Below, piece by piece: positions 47,640 to 58,698 of a stretch of DNA of 64,000 nt. The stretch lies in assembly GCA_030374765.1 (NCBI GenBank), contig JARGXX010000095.1:124001-188000 (forward strand). Direction: 5' to 3'. How positions within the stretch are numbered: position 1 is the stretch's first letter; each line of letters starts with the position of its first letter. Made by a program: the position numbers and the translations under genes. The notes beneath the pieces were generated by a model. The model was not told where the DNA came from, did no database searches, and saw nothing but the letters and a program-made list of their open reading frames with translations. This stretch comes from Agarophyton chilense. Its lineage: Eukaryota > Rhodophyta > Florideophyceae > Gracilariales > Gracilariaceae.

Positions 47640-48740
47640 GGAACAGTTTGAGCGGAATTCGGAAGTGATGGGTTGCGTTTTTTATTGTTGCAGGAATGAG
47701 TTTAGTGAGAAATTTCTTGCAGTATAGTGCTCTGAACGTTGCAGGAAAAATCCTCATTGCGAAAATATGTCGCCTAGTTTTTTGTTACTTGTTTCCATAG
47801 GAGATGGGATACTTCGATCTTTAAGAAAACCTTTAGGGATCATTGAATTAGCTACGTTCATCTGAAGCTACAGATTTGAAAGGCCCCACAAGTGATCTAC
47901 TTGGTATCGCGATGAACATTCTTGGGGCTCTATGCGCTGGCTTGATCATTTCTTTTGTGACTTGTTGGCGTCTCGCTCTCATCATTCTCGCCATTATTCC
48001 AGTAAGTATTCTGGGAGGGTAATTAAAAGCACGGGATTACGCGGGCATCGATTCCGGTACTCGAAAATTGTTTTCAGCATCCAACTGATTTGCGGTATAA
48101 GCTGTGAATAACTTCTTAAGTGCGATATATCGAGATTGAAGATTTTTTAACGGTCCATTAAATTTTGAAGATCAACCAGACTATGGTGTCAAAGTGTTAG
48201 GGCAGCGCTTTGAACGGAGTTGCCTACAGCTTTTCGCAGTTTTATGAGTCCATAACCTTGTATGTCTTGTACAAAGCTGGAGGAAAGTTTCTGTTGAGAA
48301 AGGGTATTGCGAATATGAACAAATGTGTACAAGTTAATTAGATTTTATGTTCAGCGCAGAAATGTTGGGTGGAGCATCTGCGTTTCTTCCCGACCTTGTT
48401 GCATGTAGGTTGGGAGCAACAAACATTTTAAGATTGATTGAACGTTCGAGCGAAATAGATGCCAGCAGCTCAGATGGGGACAGCATCTGTGAAATCGAAA
48501 AAGAGATTTCAATGAAAAATATCTTCTTTGAGTCTCCCAGGAGACCTGATTGTCGAGTTCTCCGTGGGCTTAGCCTGGATATTGATCGAGGGAAGACTTT
48601 ACCCCTTGTTGGAACCAGTGGTGACGGTGAGGGTCCGGCTTTCTTGTTATTGGAACGATTCTACTCAATTCGAAAAGAGAGTATCAATTTTGATGACAAA
48701 GACCCAGATTCCATCAATGTTAAAAGTCACAATTGATCAT
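47640..48740 (+). pseudogene. ABC-B (MDR/P-glycoprotein-like) transporter fragment
   Basis: Second half of an ABC-B exporter. A membrane-domain stretch around 47800-48020 contains EMGYFDL followed by a hydrophobic helix pair (GALCAGLIISFV, LALIILAIIP). An ATPase domain starts in the frame 48347-48736, with FFESPRRPDCRVLRGLSLDI, typical of the strand before Walker A. The Walker A region reads GTSGDGEGPAF, lacking the essential Gly-Lys-Ser/Thr. The frame ends at 48736, before the signature and Walker B motifs, and the membrane part is full of stops. It is a dead, truncated copy. Confidence 0.65.
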
Positions 48741-48951
48741 GGAGAGGTTAACCCAAAGTAACAACGTGGAAATCGATCATGAATTTCCGGGAATAGTTCC
48801 CGACGGCTGATGAAAGTCACACATAGTTGTACTGGCTTGGACAGTATCTTAGACAATACCAACGCCTTTTCTTTCATCGTAGTTCTCGGATGCTAAGCAC
48901 AAACCCTTCTAGTCACAAGAGAGGATACTTAAAGGTAAATGAAGAGCGAAA

Positions 48952-49550
48952 ATGGATCCGATGCAGTATAAGTCGGGTGATACACTTATGGCTATAGTCC
49001 CAAGTGCCTTGTGCCATTCCACTATAAGTAAACCTCAATCGTTTTCCCCAGGTGTGAAGTACTCCAAAGCTGTTTCAACATTGATACGAATGCTGACATT
49101 TGAAACATTACTACTGCCGTTTGGGGTGTATAGCAGATGCAAATTGTCCTGGTTCGTGCAGTCTGAATTGTATTAAGGGCGCGCATTGGAATTTCAACTG
49201 GCCTGAAAAACCTGCATCCTTGTACAGTCGCGGCGGCCAAATAATCAACATCAACTTCCACAGAAACGATCACGGTCCTGGCGGCTTTATCATGCTCTCA
49301 CCAGTCAAACCTGAGCATATTATGGAGAAGGCCATTCATGAGCAAAAATCCTTTCACTACAGCTGTTGGGAAGCAATCCCTGTGGCCGCAACTACCATTG
49401 AGCTGTCAAGAGAAAATTTTTGGCTCTACCATTATTGGCAGTGACGGTGAGAAACATTCAGCACCTATTGGTTACTATGTCGCTTCCATAACCCAGTCCC
49501 AATATATTCCTGATGGAAACTATGTCTTAGGGAGGGTTTGGTTCATTTGA
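48952..49550 (+). pseudogene. Secreted LPMO/chitin-binding type-4-like protein, frameshifted
   Basis: Frame 49100-49444 contains Cys-rich ANCPGSCSLNC, then FHRNDHGPGGFIML and HYSCWE segments. The protein continues in the next frame (49338-49550) with PDGNYVLGRVWF, a pattern near the end of LPMO- and chitin-binding type-4-like beta-sandwich domains (PxGxYxLxWxW). A frameshift near 49400 breaks it. No signal peptide could be placed. Assignment is by motif resemblance only. Confidence 0.35.
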
Positions 49551-50046
49551 ACGGGAAGTAATCCGATTCAAAACAACGATCAAATGAAACCCCAGCCATG
49601 CGGTTACTGTAACAAATACTGGGCATGATCATTCGTCTGTGTGAGGGACGGTCAACCGCTTTTACCACACTTTGTGAAAACGTAACCCTATATTTGCTTT
49701 GAGCATTACATGAGCACAATTTGTGAAGATTTGAGAGGGCTGATAGTATATTTAGAGTGCGGTCCAGGCTCTTTATGGAATCCACGCAATCACCACTCTA
49801 TTTCACGACCTTCCTAGTGGCTCTTCTTCATCATTATATGCATGTGTGCACTGACGCTCATTTTTCAAATTTGGGAATCACACACGGCGTGCAGCGTAAA
49901 ACCACTATCTTGAATAGCCGCCGTTCATCTCAAGTTTTACCCTCAAGCGTGGACGCTCTCAACTGGTACCCTAAAAGGCAACCGCTCAACTCCGATATAA
50001 CCAGGAATTTGCCGATCCCTCACGCCCAAGGAAGGCCGTCACAGAC
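49551..50046. other. Intergenic
   Basis: Nothing recognised. Confidence 0.5.
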
Positions 50047-53000
50047 ATGAAGGCGCACCCAAAGATCGCAGATAAAGCGCCGCTGAGACTAGACAAGAGA
50101 AGGAAAACTTCGCACGGATGGGGCTATAAAAGAGAAGGCGGACTTCGTTCCATGAAACATGTTTCAACAAATGCGACGGACTTCATGAACTTTCGGAAAT
50201 CACTTAGCCGCTGCAAGAATAGACGAAACTTGATCTTGACGCAAGAAAAAGACGATTAAAGAAAGAAGATCTAAGACGAAGGCGACAGTTACAGGAAGCA
50301 GCCGCTGTTTAAGCACTTCCCTTCGATTTGGACGAAGGATTACAGAAAACCAATGATTTAAGTATGGAGGTAAGTACTGCACTAGAAGAAGTACTGGAAA
50401 CGTCCTTCGAGTAAGGCGGTTCTATGTTGTTTCAGTAATTTGAGGTGCTGCCGTTCGAAGACGGCAATGAAGAAAAATTTCAGCAAGAATCGGGAAGCAA
50501 AGAGGAAAGTAGAGACCAGACGACGTTAGCGATTTTGTACAAGAAAATGAAAACTTTGCTGTCATGGGAACAACTGATTTTAGTATCTGGTTGTTGTTGG
50601 GAGCACTAGGTTCATTGCGTCGCATTATTCAATACTAGCGGCCACTCTCAAGGCGGAAAACGAGTCTGTTCGGCTTCGCACGTACAAGACGATCCGAACA
50701 ACGATGGATGCGCACCTGATAGAGACATGCTTTCCACAGAGTGGCATTCAGTTTGTTCGCAGTATACCAGGCGGACCTTGTACTGCACGGGTTCGAATAT
50801 TTGTACACCCGGCAAATAACAGGAGCATCTACCCGAGCAATTGCGTCAGGGTCATCTTGCCATCCAAACGGGCGAAGCTGGGTATTTTCACGTACCATTT
50901 TTATGTAGATGTGTTAAAGAATCGGAGGAAGGGAAAGGAAGACTTCATCAGTATTGAGAGTACCCCTATCGTTCAGCGTCGTGAGGCTGTCATTGGAATA
51001 GATCTCACGCTGTGGGTTACGTACAACGATTGAGACAGCGGAGCTGTGTTGGGGGACCGCGTGATAACCCCATGCCGCTCGCGGCCACGATTTCTCTGTT
51101 CTATTCGCTGAGATGTATCCAAAATGGGGTTTATTGTCTAAGATGACCCAGAAAAATAGGCTGGATATCGTCCGCAACGGTGGGAAGGTAAGTATTTGGG
51201 GAGGTATGCGCGGGGATCTCTCCTCTTTTCGCGGTAGAAGTGTCACAGGGCGCATAAAGTGCACCATTATCACATCAAGATATCTGTCCAGCATGGAGGT
51301 ACTCTCCGGCGATCTGTATGTCATTCTCCGGCTGCAGGGCAGCAGTGAAATTTCGGCAGTTGTATGTATGCTCGTTGCATCTTTAGTTCACCTCGAACGA
51401 TGGCAATCACCGGAACGGCTTATCTGGTTGGAGTCTCGGTGTTACACCCCGGATGATAGAGAAAAATTCGCTCCGATTGCGCCCGCGGATGCAATACAGA
51501 TTCCGAGGTGGAAGTCGGAGACAAAATCTTTTCCTGGAGGGCCCATGCCCAGAAGAAAGATGAATTTGGGATATCTAAAGAGGGGAGAGAGATAGGTGGT
51601 GTACCGGATAGTTTTGTGTACTGACGGCTTCAAGCAACACCAGTCTATGTTTGACTCACGGTGCGTGGGGAGATGCTGCATAATTCCGCTCAATCTGCCG
51701 TTGGAGGCGGGAAGATCTGTTGTAGCCGTCCACGTTCTTACGCATACACCGCATGGATAATCTCTAAACGACGTCTTCGATCTCGCATGGGAGGATGTGG
51801 TGAACGGCGCTGTGAAGTGAGTACAAGGATTGGACCTGTACGGACGTCGTGTTAAAATTTTCATAGATCCTGTGGCATACTTCGGGAATTACCCCGCTGT
51901 TTCTGCAACTGCTGATGTGATGGGGCACACGGCGGGTTGTCTTTTGCACGTTTTGCAAGGTGGGAAGAAGAAAAGGTGACACCGAACCGGAGATAATGTA
52001 TTCCACCGAGATTTACTCGACGAGACTGTGATATGTCCGTTTCGAAGGGAGGATGCGCGCCAAAACGAAGTCTCGGCCGCATAGTGTAATTAAGAGAAGA
52101 CTTGGAATTCGATGCGCCACACGCGCAAGCGCGAGGACTCAACCGTCTGTGGAGTTGTTTGAGAAGCCGCGGTCGGCGTGGAGCCCTTATTTTACAGAAC
52201 ACAACAACCTTTGCTGGTACCAGTGTTTTATTTCAGTCTGGTTGCGGCGGTGGTCCCTTACCACCTCCTCATAGGTCTCACAAAGAACGTCTTGAACATG
52301 TGTTTCCAGGAGTTGGAGTCGGACAGTGGCCGAGCCGCACTGGATCTACACATTGTAAATGCTACTAGTTACTACTTGGAGTGTTCTTCCCGTCCAGGAG
52401 AATATTCTGCGATGGGACAACTCGGGCCAAAACGACGGAGTCCCGTGATTGAAGAAGCCGGGGTTGCTCTGTGTCCTGATATGTGCAGCTCCTTTGTTTC
52501 AGCAGTTTTGCGAGGGGATCGGGGAATCTGTTTTCATGCTACGACGGCTTTTGAAAGATTTGGTAGCCTGTATCTACTCATGGCCAGCGGAGGAGACTGA
52601 TGGTGTGGCGAACATCTTTTACACGAACCGCAAGGGGGCGCTACAATGTCAGGGAGAAGTGAAGAGAGCAAAACAAAATGGTACATAAAAACGGCGGCCA
52701 CTTTTTACAGCACACGCGGAGAGAGGGCAGAGGTTCTGGACATACCGAACGCTCATCGAGCTTTTGAACTGTGCCATATAACTTTTTAAATTTTGCACAT
52801 ACCAGGAACTGCTTCGAAAGGGGTTTGGAAATGGTTCACACAACGCTCAAGGACCAACTTTCATTAAATATGCATCACGATTCGCATCTTACAGCCGTGG
52901 AGAGAGCCATTACTCGAGACGGGTTCGAGCGGCTCCACACACTACACAGTTTTTGGTCGAACGGAGGAGAAATGAAACGGTAATGCGCTGAGATGAGGCT

Positions 53001-53526
53001 GCGCAGGTTGCTGTCGGGGATCGATGAAATTGAATTGGACGATACGACAAGGGGTGCAGCTCAAATACCACAAGGATTTAGGAAGGAGATGCGCGAGAGC
53101 TTTCAAAAACCGCTCGTGACGCAATTGTGGGAGGGTGGACGAGTCCATCTCCCTTGGGGACGATGCTTCCAATGGGAGGCAGTTATTATAGACCGAGGGC
53201 CACACCGACATTTATATCCGTTGGAGGGAGTCCGCCAGCTAGATAAGAGCATCGCAAAAACTCAAGGAAGGGAAGGACAGCACACTGAGATGTCCCAGCG
53301 GGCTATGTACGTATCAGTAGATAAGTACTGTGGGCAACGGTGGGCATATGCGCATCACACCGTTAAAGAGGGCGACGCAAAGTCATACATTGTTGAAGAA
53401 AGCGTGGCTGTAGATATTGTGGCACGTACGCCAGATGAAGGAGAAGGCGTACAGCAACGATTAGTGGTACTCGAGATAGCTGAGCCCTGTGACGATGTGT
53501 TTTACGGTTTTGTGAAGTTCATGTAG
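50047..53526 (+). pseudogene. Large DDE-type transposase relic
   Basis: Plus-strand frames at 50047-50259, 50704-51033, 51113-51990, 52053-52640, 52771-52983 and 52993-53526 follow in order. From 51113 to about 51980 a single frame is kept through stops near 51593, 51749 and 51821. It contains VLCTDGF (possible catalytic Asp) and a later NYPAVSATADVMGHTAGC segment reminiscent of the Asp-x-Pro-Ala...Gly-His-Thr...Cys part of Tnp2-like transposases. The segment 52780-52983 (FAHTRNCFERGLEMVHTTLKD...DSHLTAVERAI) and the basic RLRRLLSG start of the last frame look like a transposase C-terminal helical region. Family placement is uncertain; it is distinct from the fragment at 24365-24775. Confidence 0.45.
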
Positions 53527-53852
53527 GAGGCCGAGGCAGGAGAACATGCTAGCCATGTGAAATGCAGCTCATGAGATTCGAAGAGGGTGTGTGCCGCGCA
53601 GGTTTGATTCATGTGTGTGACAATGGATGCCGATTCACGAGAGAAGAAGGCACAGCAGAGCAAAGAACCACTGCCGTGCGTGGTGGGACGTACAATGTAC
53701 TCACTAGGATGTATGAATATCCTTGGCACCCGGGGTAGATGAAATATCGACGGAGCACGTGCAAGAGGGGTGAATTGAAATTCTCCGTAATGCTGTTTTG
53801 GATTTTGGGTGGATTTTTACATCATTAGCGAGGGTAGTCATGGCATGCTATT
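53527..53852. other. Intergenic
   Basis: Nothing recognised. Confidence 0.5.
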
Positions 53853-54663
53853 TTAGGGCACCAAAGTATAAAAAATGATTGTAGCGCAATGAAGGGATTC
53901 CATTGGTTCCTTATAATTGTAAATGAGTTTGAGTGTACCTGTCACGGTCAACATAGTAGGGACCATTGCGGTGGGGTGAGGCATGACAAACCCAATAATC
54001 TGAATTCTCACCTGTATTTTGATTGTGGCACCCATATTCATAACCAGAACCATGAAAGTTGTACTAGACTCAATCCGAGAAACGCCAGTCCCTGCAGTGA
54101 GTTGATTTTTATCATAGGACGATGGAAGAGGTTGAATAACCCGAAATCCGTGTTGACGGGAGTTGACTGCTGCCCAGATTTGGGATTCCGGTGGGATTTG
54201 CATCGACGCGGCCATGCAGAGCTTGGTAGACTTCTGCAAAGTGGATGGAGATTCCTGCGCCGCATGAAAGATTTCAATGTTCTTCGAGTCTGGCCCCAAG
54301 GTACGACGAACGATTGAAACCAGGGAACCATCTTCCGGGTCCACAGGCGTTATCAGTGCCCTTATTGCATCAATGAACCCAACACAATTTTCGCATTTTA
54401 GTATTACGGGGGCCAATAATTCTCTGTATAGGCGAAATCAATCTTCACCAAGAAGGAGCCGAAGTGGCAAAGTCAATAATTCCCACCGTAGAGAACCGGT
54501 TGTTATTCGAGTCTACGACATCGGGTATTTTGCCAAGACGAATCTGAGACGGCAAAGCCGGAGGCAAAAATAACTCCACGATGAAGTTCGGGCCAGCACA
54601 TATATCCAAAGCCATGAGGACTATACCCATGAATTGGGTAGAAAAGCCAAGATCAGCATACAC
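53853..54663 (-). pseudogene. Unrecognised decayed ORF pair
   Basis: Two minus-strand open stretches, 54445-54663 (72 codons, ATG start) and 53853-54416 (187 codons, no ATG at its beginning), lie head to tail in different frames. Both have mixed, protein-like composition with hydrophobic strands. Together they may be one frameshifted protein. No family recognised. Confidence 0.35.
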
Positions 54664-54883
54664 CTTGTAGTTGCACTTTTTTTTGTCACCATGACTGTAA
54701 CCGTGAACCGCTTATTCTTACTCCGTCTCATTGGTCATTTAACAACAACAAAGTGTTCATAAACCACGTCTGAAACGATCTGTTTCATTGTAAGGATTTT
54801 GAACTGGGAACAAGACGGGAACGCCTCGGGCGTCGACATGCTCACAGTCGGAAACGACTCTTCTAAAGGGTACACTCCCGTAC

Positions 54884-55333
54884 TCAGTTTTCCTGGGCCT
54901 GTAACGCCTGTGACAGGGATCTAGAATCCCGAAGCATAAGAATCGAGCTTACAGACGAGTTGTCCTTATGAGAAGGACCGGGGTTGGTTGTTGGAGGTTC
55001 TGGGTTGGGCAATGCGTTCCGCGGTTTGTATCCGGAATTTTTTTTTGGAATGTCCGTTTTCGCAGAATGATACGAAGCCATGAAGGCGATTTACTTTTCC
55101 TGAGAGGCCAATGCTTCATAAATACCGATCACTCGGGCAAAATCTCTCAATGTCGGAATACATTTCGGTGAAATATGACCATGTTCGAAACATATGTGGC
55201 ATAAAAGTCCAAACCGTGCGGGCGAGAAACGGGAATGATCACCTGTGAACTTTACCGCAGGGAATGGTAGCCCTACATCCTGCACGACTATATCGAGTAC
55301 TCGATTTCGCATAGGGAATACGAAGCCCTTCAA
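54884..55333 (-). pseudogene. CCHC zinc-knuckle protein fragment
   Basis: The 55091-55333 frame ends shortly after a perfect CX2CX4HX4C knuckle (CHICFEHGHISPKC). A Pro/Ser-rich tail follows in 54884-55081. Single CCHC knuckles of this form are typical of gag-like nucleic-acid-binding proteins of retroelements; a host RNA-binding protein is also possible. No RT or other retroelement domain lies adjacent. Confidence 0.45.
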
Positions 55334-55513
55334 AGCGGGGTAGAGTTTTGTAAAGAGGAGGGTGTCCCCTGAGCCATTCCGTAGGAGATATTTGTGGTGG
55401 ACGGAACTCCTCTTGTCAGAACAGACATGATATCGCTGCGAGGGAGTGGCACGTTCTTAAAATTTTTTTTGGGGGTGCCCATTCGCGACCAGCGATAGAG
55501 AGGGAGAATTCGG

Positions 55514-55966
55514 TTGCATCATCAACGCCTTGCCAGAACGGGACTTCTGACCAGTGATACGAGCTCAAAGAGCATCTCATTCCACTTGCCCGGTTTGAAC
55601 TATGTAAAAGTACGTTCTTTTACTTCGATTTTCTCGGTATCGGGTGACCAGGGTACGGATTGCGACATTCAATTCCATCGATACACAGGTTGGCGCACTC
55701 TCCAGCAGACTAAACAGTACTACAACAGTGAAAAGCCTTACTCAGCCGTCTTGAGAACATTGTTTCTGTTTTTCAGGCTTCTGGAGGGTGTCACGATGAA
55801 CGAGAATAGTAGAATGAATGGATTGATTAGTGGTATAGACCTCAAGAAGTATTTAACGGCTTCGTTCCAGAACGTTACCAATCCTTTGGAGGCTGGAGAT
55901 GAACATTTTGTAAAGTTCTATTTATTATCGCCGAGGCCACGTATAAAGTACGGTAGTGAAATATAA
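55514..55966 (+). pseudogene. Nucleotidyltransferase (Trf4/Cid1-like) fragment
   Basis: A 150-codon frame. Its middle has TDCDIQFHRYTGWRTLQQTKQYY, which matches the third-carboxylate strand of non-canonical poly(A) polymerases (x-x-Asp-Ile-x-Phe...Gly...Thr-Lys/Leu). Then comes a hydrophobic helix (VLRTLFLFFRLL) where the family has its conserved LVLFLK helix. A better N-terminal match (a PLARFEL segment) lies in another frame, implying a frameshift near 55620. The catalytic GS...D part upstream was not found. Probably a truncated pseudogene; moderate to low confidence. Confidence 0.4.
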
Positions 55967-56953
55967 ACTTGACCGTCATTCACACAAAGTATGGAGGCTT
56001 CCACAACCAAGTGTGCAAAGAAACTCGAACAACATGAAAGGGGCATCTTTAGAAATGGAATGGCTATGAGAGGAAAGCTGCATCCGCTTTATGCGGTTCT
56101 TCAATTTACCCGTGCCTCTGGGTGTGCGGGTCAGTTCTGAGTCCCCCAGCTGATTATGTCGATATGACACCGTTTCCTGTACAGTGGGTTTATGTACTTC
56201 AGTTCCTTAATATCAGGAGCCTTTTCTTCTTTAATACGGGTACAATATCTGTCTTGGATGGCAGACGATCTTTGAAGACGAGACGAGTACCTTTGATGGC
56301 TGCCATCAGATGTGGAATTTGATGAGATAGACCCATTCAAATTGTCAGAGTTTCGTCAACAACGGGAGGAATCAGAGAAATACTAATTGTAATAGTCTTG
56401 CTTCCTACATCTGTATTCTCAGAAAGCTAGTAGTAGCATCTAGTTTTGTATGCAGCAAGATATCCTGCAAAAAATCTGCGAAAAATGAAGGATGGCGGAT
56501 GCAGGTGCAATTTTTATTAGTTTTTTTGAGTACCAGCTGGACTTTGCTTTCGATTCTAGAACAACACCCTGTAAATTATGAATGGAAAACGAATGCGCAA
56601 GACGCTGCAAGTTTACTATGGATGTTTGGATGATTGACGCTAGATGTGAGTAACGGGGGTGTGGCTCAAACACCCTCCCCCCCCCCCCCCCCCCCAAATC
56701 AACTAATATCACAACGATACCTCCTACAACAACAATCATCTGAGCAAAGGTGGCGTTTCCCTCTCCGAAAGCGGCAACTCGTAGAGTTCGTCCAGTACAC
56801 TCCCTTCTCTTTTCTTCAACCTCTTTCTACCAAGTCCACAACGAGTGTTGGACGTGGTTAAGGAAAGATTGATGAGGAAGAAGAGAATGGGAGGAATGAG
56901 TTTGTGGAGGGTACTACGAAATGTGGGGAGTAGTTTGAAGTGGGTGAAAACTG
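55967..56953. other. Intergenic with poly(C) tract
   Basis: No gene. A run of 19 C at 56677-56695. Confidence 0.55.
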
Positions 56954-56998
56954 GATTGATGATAAGATAGATATTCAATATCTATCTTATCATCAATC
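56954..56998. repeat. 45-bp perfect palindrome
   Basis: Arms 56954-56975 and 56977-56998 are exact 22-bp reverse complements around a single C. AT-rich, with GATAAGATAG/CTATCTTATC cores. Confidence 0.95.
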
Positions 56999-57227
56999 TT
57001 GTTCTTACCAAACAAGTGAGAGTGATAGAAAACATTCAAACACACGAGTTTTACGCATTTCTGAGCTTGAGGTCTGAAAGAAATGTAGAGAACTTCCTAG
57101 GAGAACACAGCAAAGAAAATGCGCCCTAGGTAAATCATTTTGAACAATGCATTGTTTATGAAGTTGCTCATCGCTCTCCACTAATGGAAAGTACTTCTCA
57201 CTAATTACCCTCTTCCATATCTTCATT

Positions 57228-58204
57228 TCACTTCTCACCCTCCTCTTGAGTATAAATCGCATCGTCCTCGTTATCATTTCCATCAGTATCGGGGTCATAA
57301 TCCCTGTCGCTCTTGCTCTCTGAGTCATTGCTCTGCCCTAAACGATCTCCTGGCACTCCATTATCACCAGAACCCTCTTCCTCCCTGCCCACTCCTGGCG
57401 ATAGTATCGATCCCTTCCTTCCCTTTTTGTCCTTTTGTCTCAACTCTTTCATCGTCCACAAACCTCGGTCTGAAATTCGACTGTAGTTGATCCGCATATG
57501 GCAGGTTGTAGTCCTCCGGTACCATGTACAAGTGGTACCCGAACAAAACATTCTGCGCCATGATGGCATCTCTGCTCCCTACCCCCGCATGGGACACATC
57601 TCCTCTTCCAATGAAGGAAGATAACGGCGGTATTATGAACTTCGTCGTCGCATATCCTCTAGAAACCGCTTCCAGCTCCGTCTTTGTTGTTGAAAAGTGC
57701 TTGTGGGACTTCTCGCACACCCACAATGGGAATAAATACTTCCCAGAAGCTATCATGAAGTGTCCAGGATTCTTACCTCTCAGATTTTCCAGGATTGTCA
57801 GCGTCTGAAAGTCGGTGTGCAGCTCCTGCGTAAGCCAGCTTTGACCAGTACACAGCACCCTACCTCCCGTCTTCGGTGCATACAGCTTTTGCTCCGCCAC
57901 CATATTGTCTTCCAATCCCAAGCACACATATCTGACCCATGCGCGCATCCAACCTAGCATGCCTCTTCACCACCCAGTGAGTCTTCGTCGCTCACTTCAT
58001 CTCGTCCGCAATTCCCCTCTGCGTCGTCATATACCTGGTGAACCCTGTGAGTCGGCCCGCTTTAACAGCTGCCTCCCCCGCGTTAAAAAGTGGGTTCCAG
58101 TACTGACGGTTCTCTGCTTCTCGAAGATCTTCATGGCGATTGGAGTATTCTTTGAAGAACCCAAGCAGCTCCTCATTCACATCACCATCCATTAGTTCTT
58201 TCAC
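57228..58204 (-). pseudogene. 2OG-Fe(II)-dioxygenase-like protein, frameshifted
   Basis: Frame 57992-58204 (70 codons) leads into 57364-57960 (198 codons) and then, by a frameshift near 57450, into an acidic tail ending at 57228. In the middle frame, His48 and Asp50 (LHTDF) and His124 (GDVSHAG), 75 residues after the first, give HxD...H, the iron ligand pattern of 2-oxoglutarate/Fe(II) double-stranded beta-helix oxygenases. Beta-strand-like segments lie between (PGHFMIASG, PLWV, FIIPPLSSFIGRG). The Arg expected a few residues before the final Tyr-His is Gly141. The substrate cannot be read from the sequence. Tail rich in Asp and Glu. Confidence 0.4.
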
Positions 58205-58698
58205 CGAATTGACCTGGCTTTAGATCCCGTCATCCACTCCAAACCCTTACAACACACAGAATACACCCTTTTACAGTTCGCTAGTTTTCTTCGCGAAGTA
58301 CACAATTGCGTAGTAATTCCCGCTTATGGCCCGCTACCAGATTTTGATACGGTCATCTTCCTTCAGTACCACGGCAACCTCTCCGGACGCTTTCCTCTCC
58401 TGTTTCCATACGTTTTACAGCTCCTGGAATGCTTCATGCCAGAAAACTGTGTGATGAACACCACGTACATCGTTCGGGCGAAGCAGGTGGGTACATGGTC
58501 CTTCCCAAGGTGAATCCTTTCCATCCAGGCGTTTATCTCCTTATTGGTATTCTAAGTTGCTAGCGGCCACCTGCTAGGAAACATGTTCACGTATTTTACC
58601 CAGTCCGCGTCTCTCACTTAATTATCCTCCTTGACCTTCAGCAAAGCTTCTGGGAGAATATGAGGTACTTCATAATCGAATTTCTTCATATTTGGAAG
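58205..58698 (-). pseudogene. Decayed coding stretch between the two minus-strand units
   Basis: Minus-strand protein-like pieces (for example around 58620-58690 and 58420-58560, with Trp-, Phe- and Val-rich segments) broken by several stops. They probably belong to the same gene or gene set as the neighbours. Confidence 0.35.
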
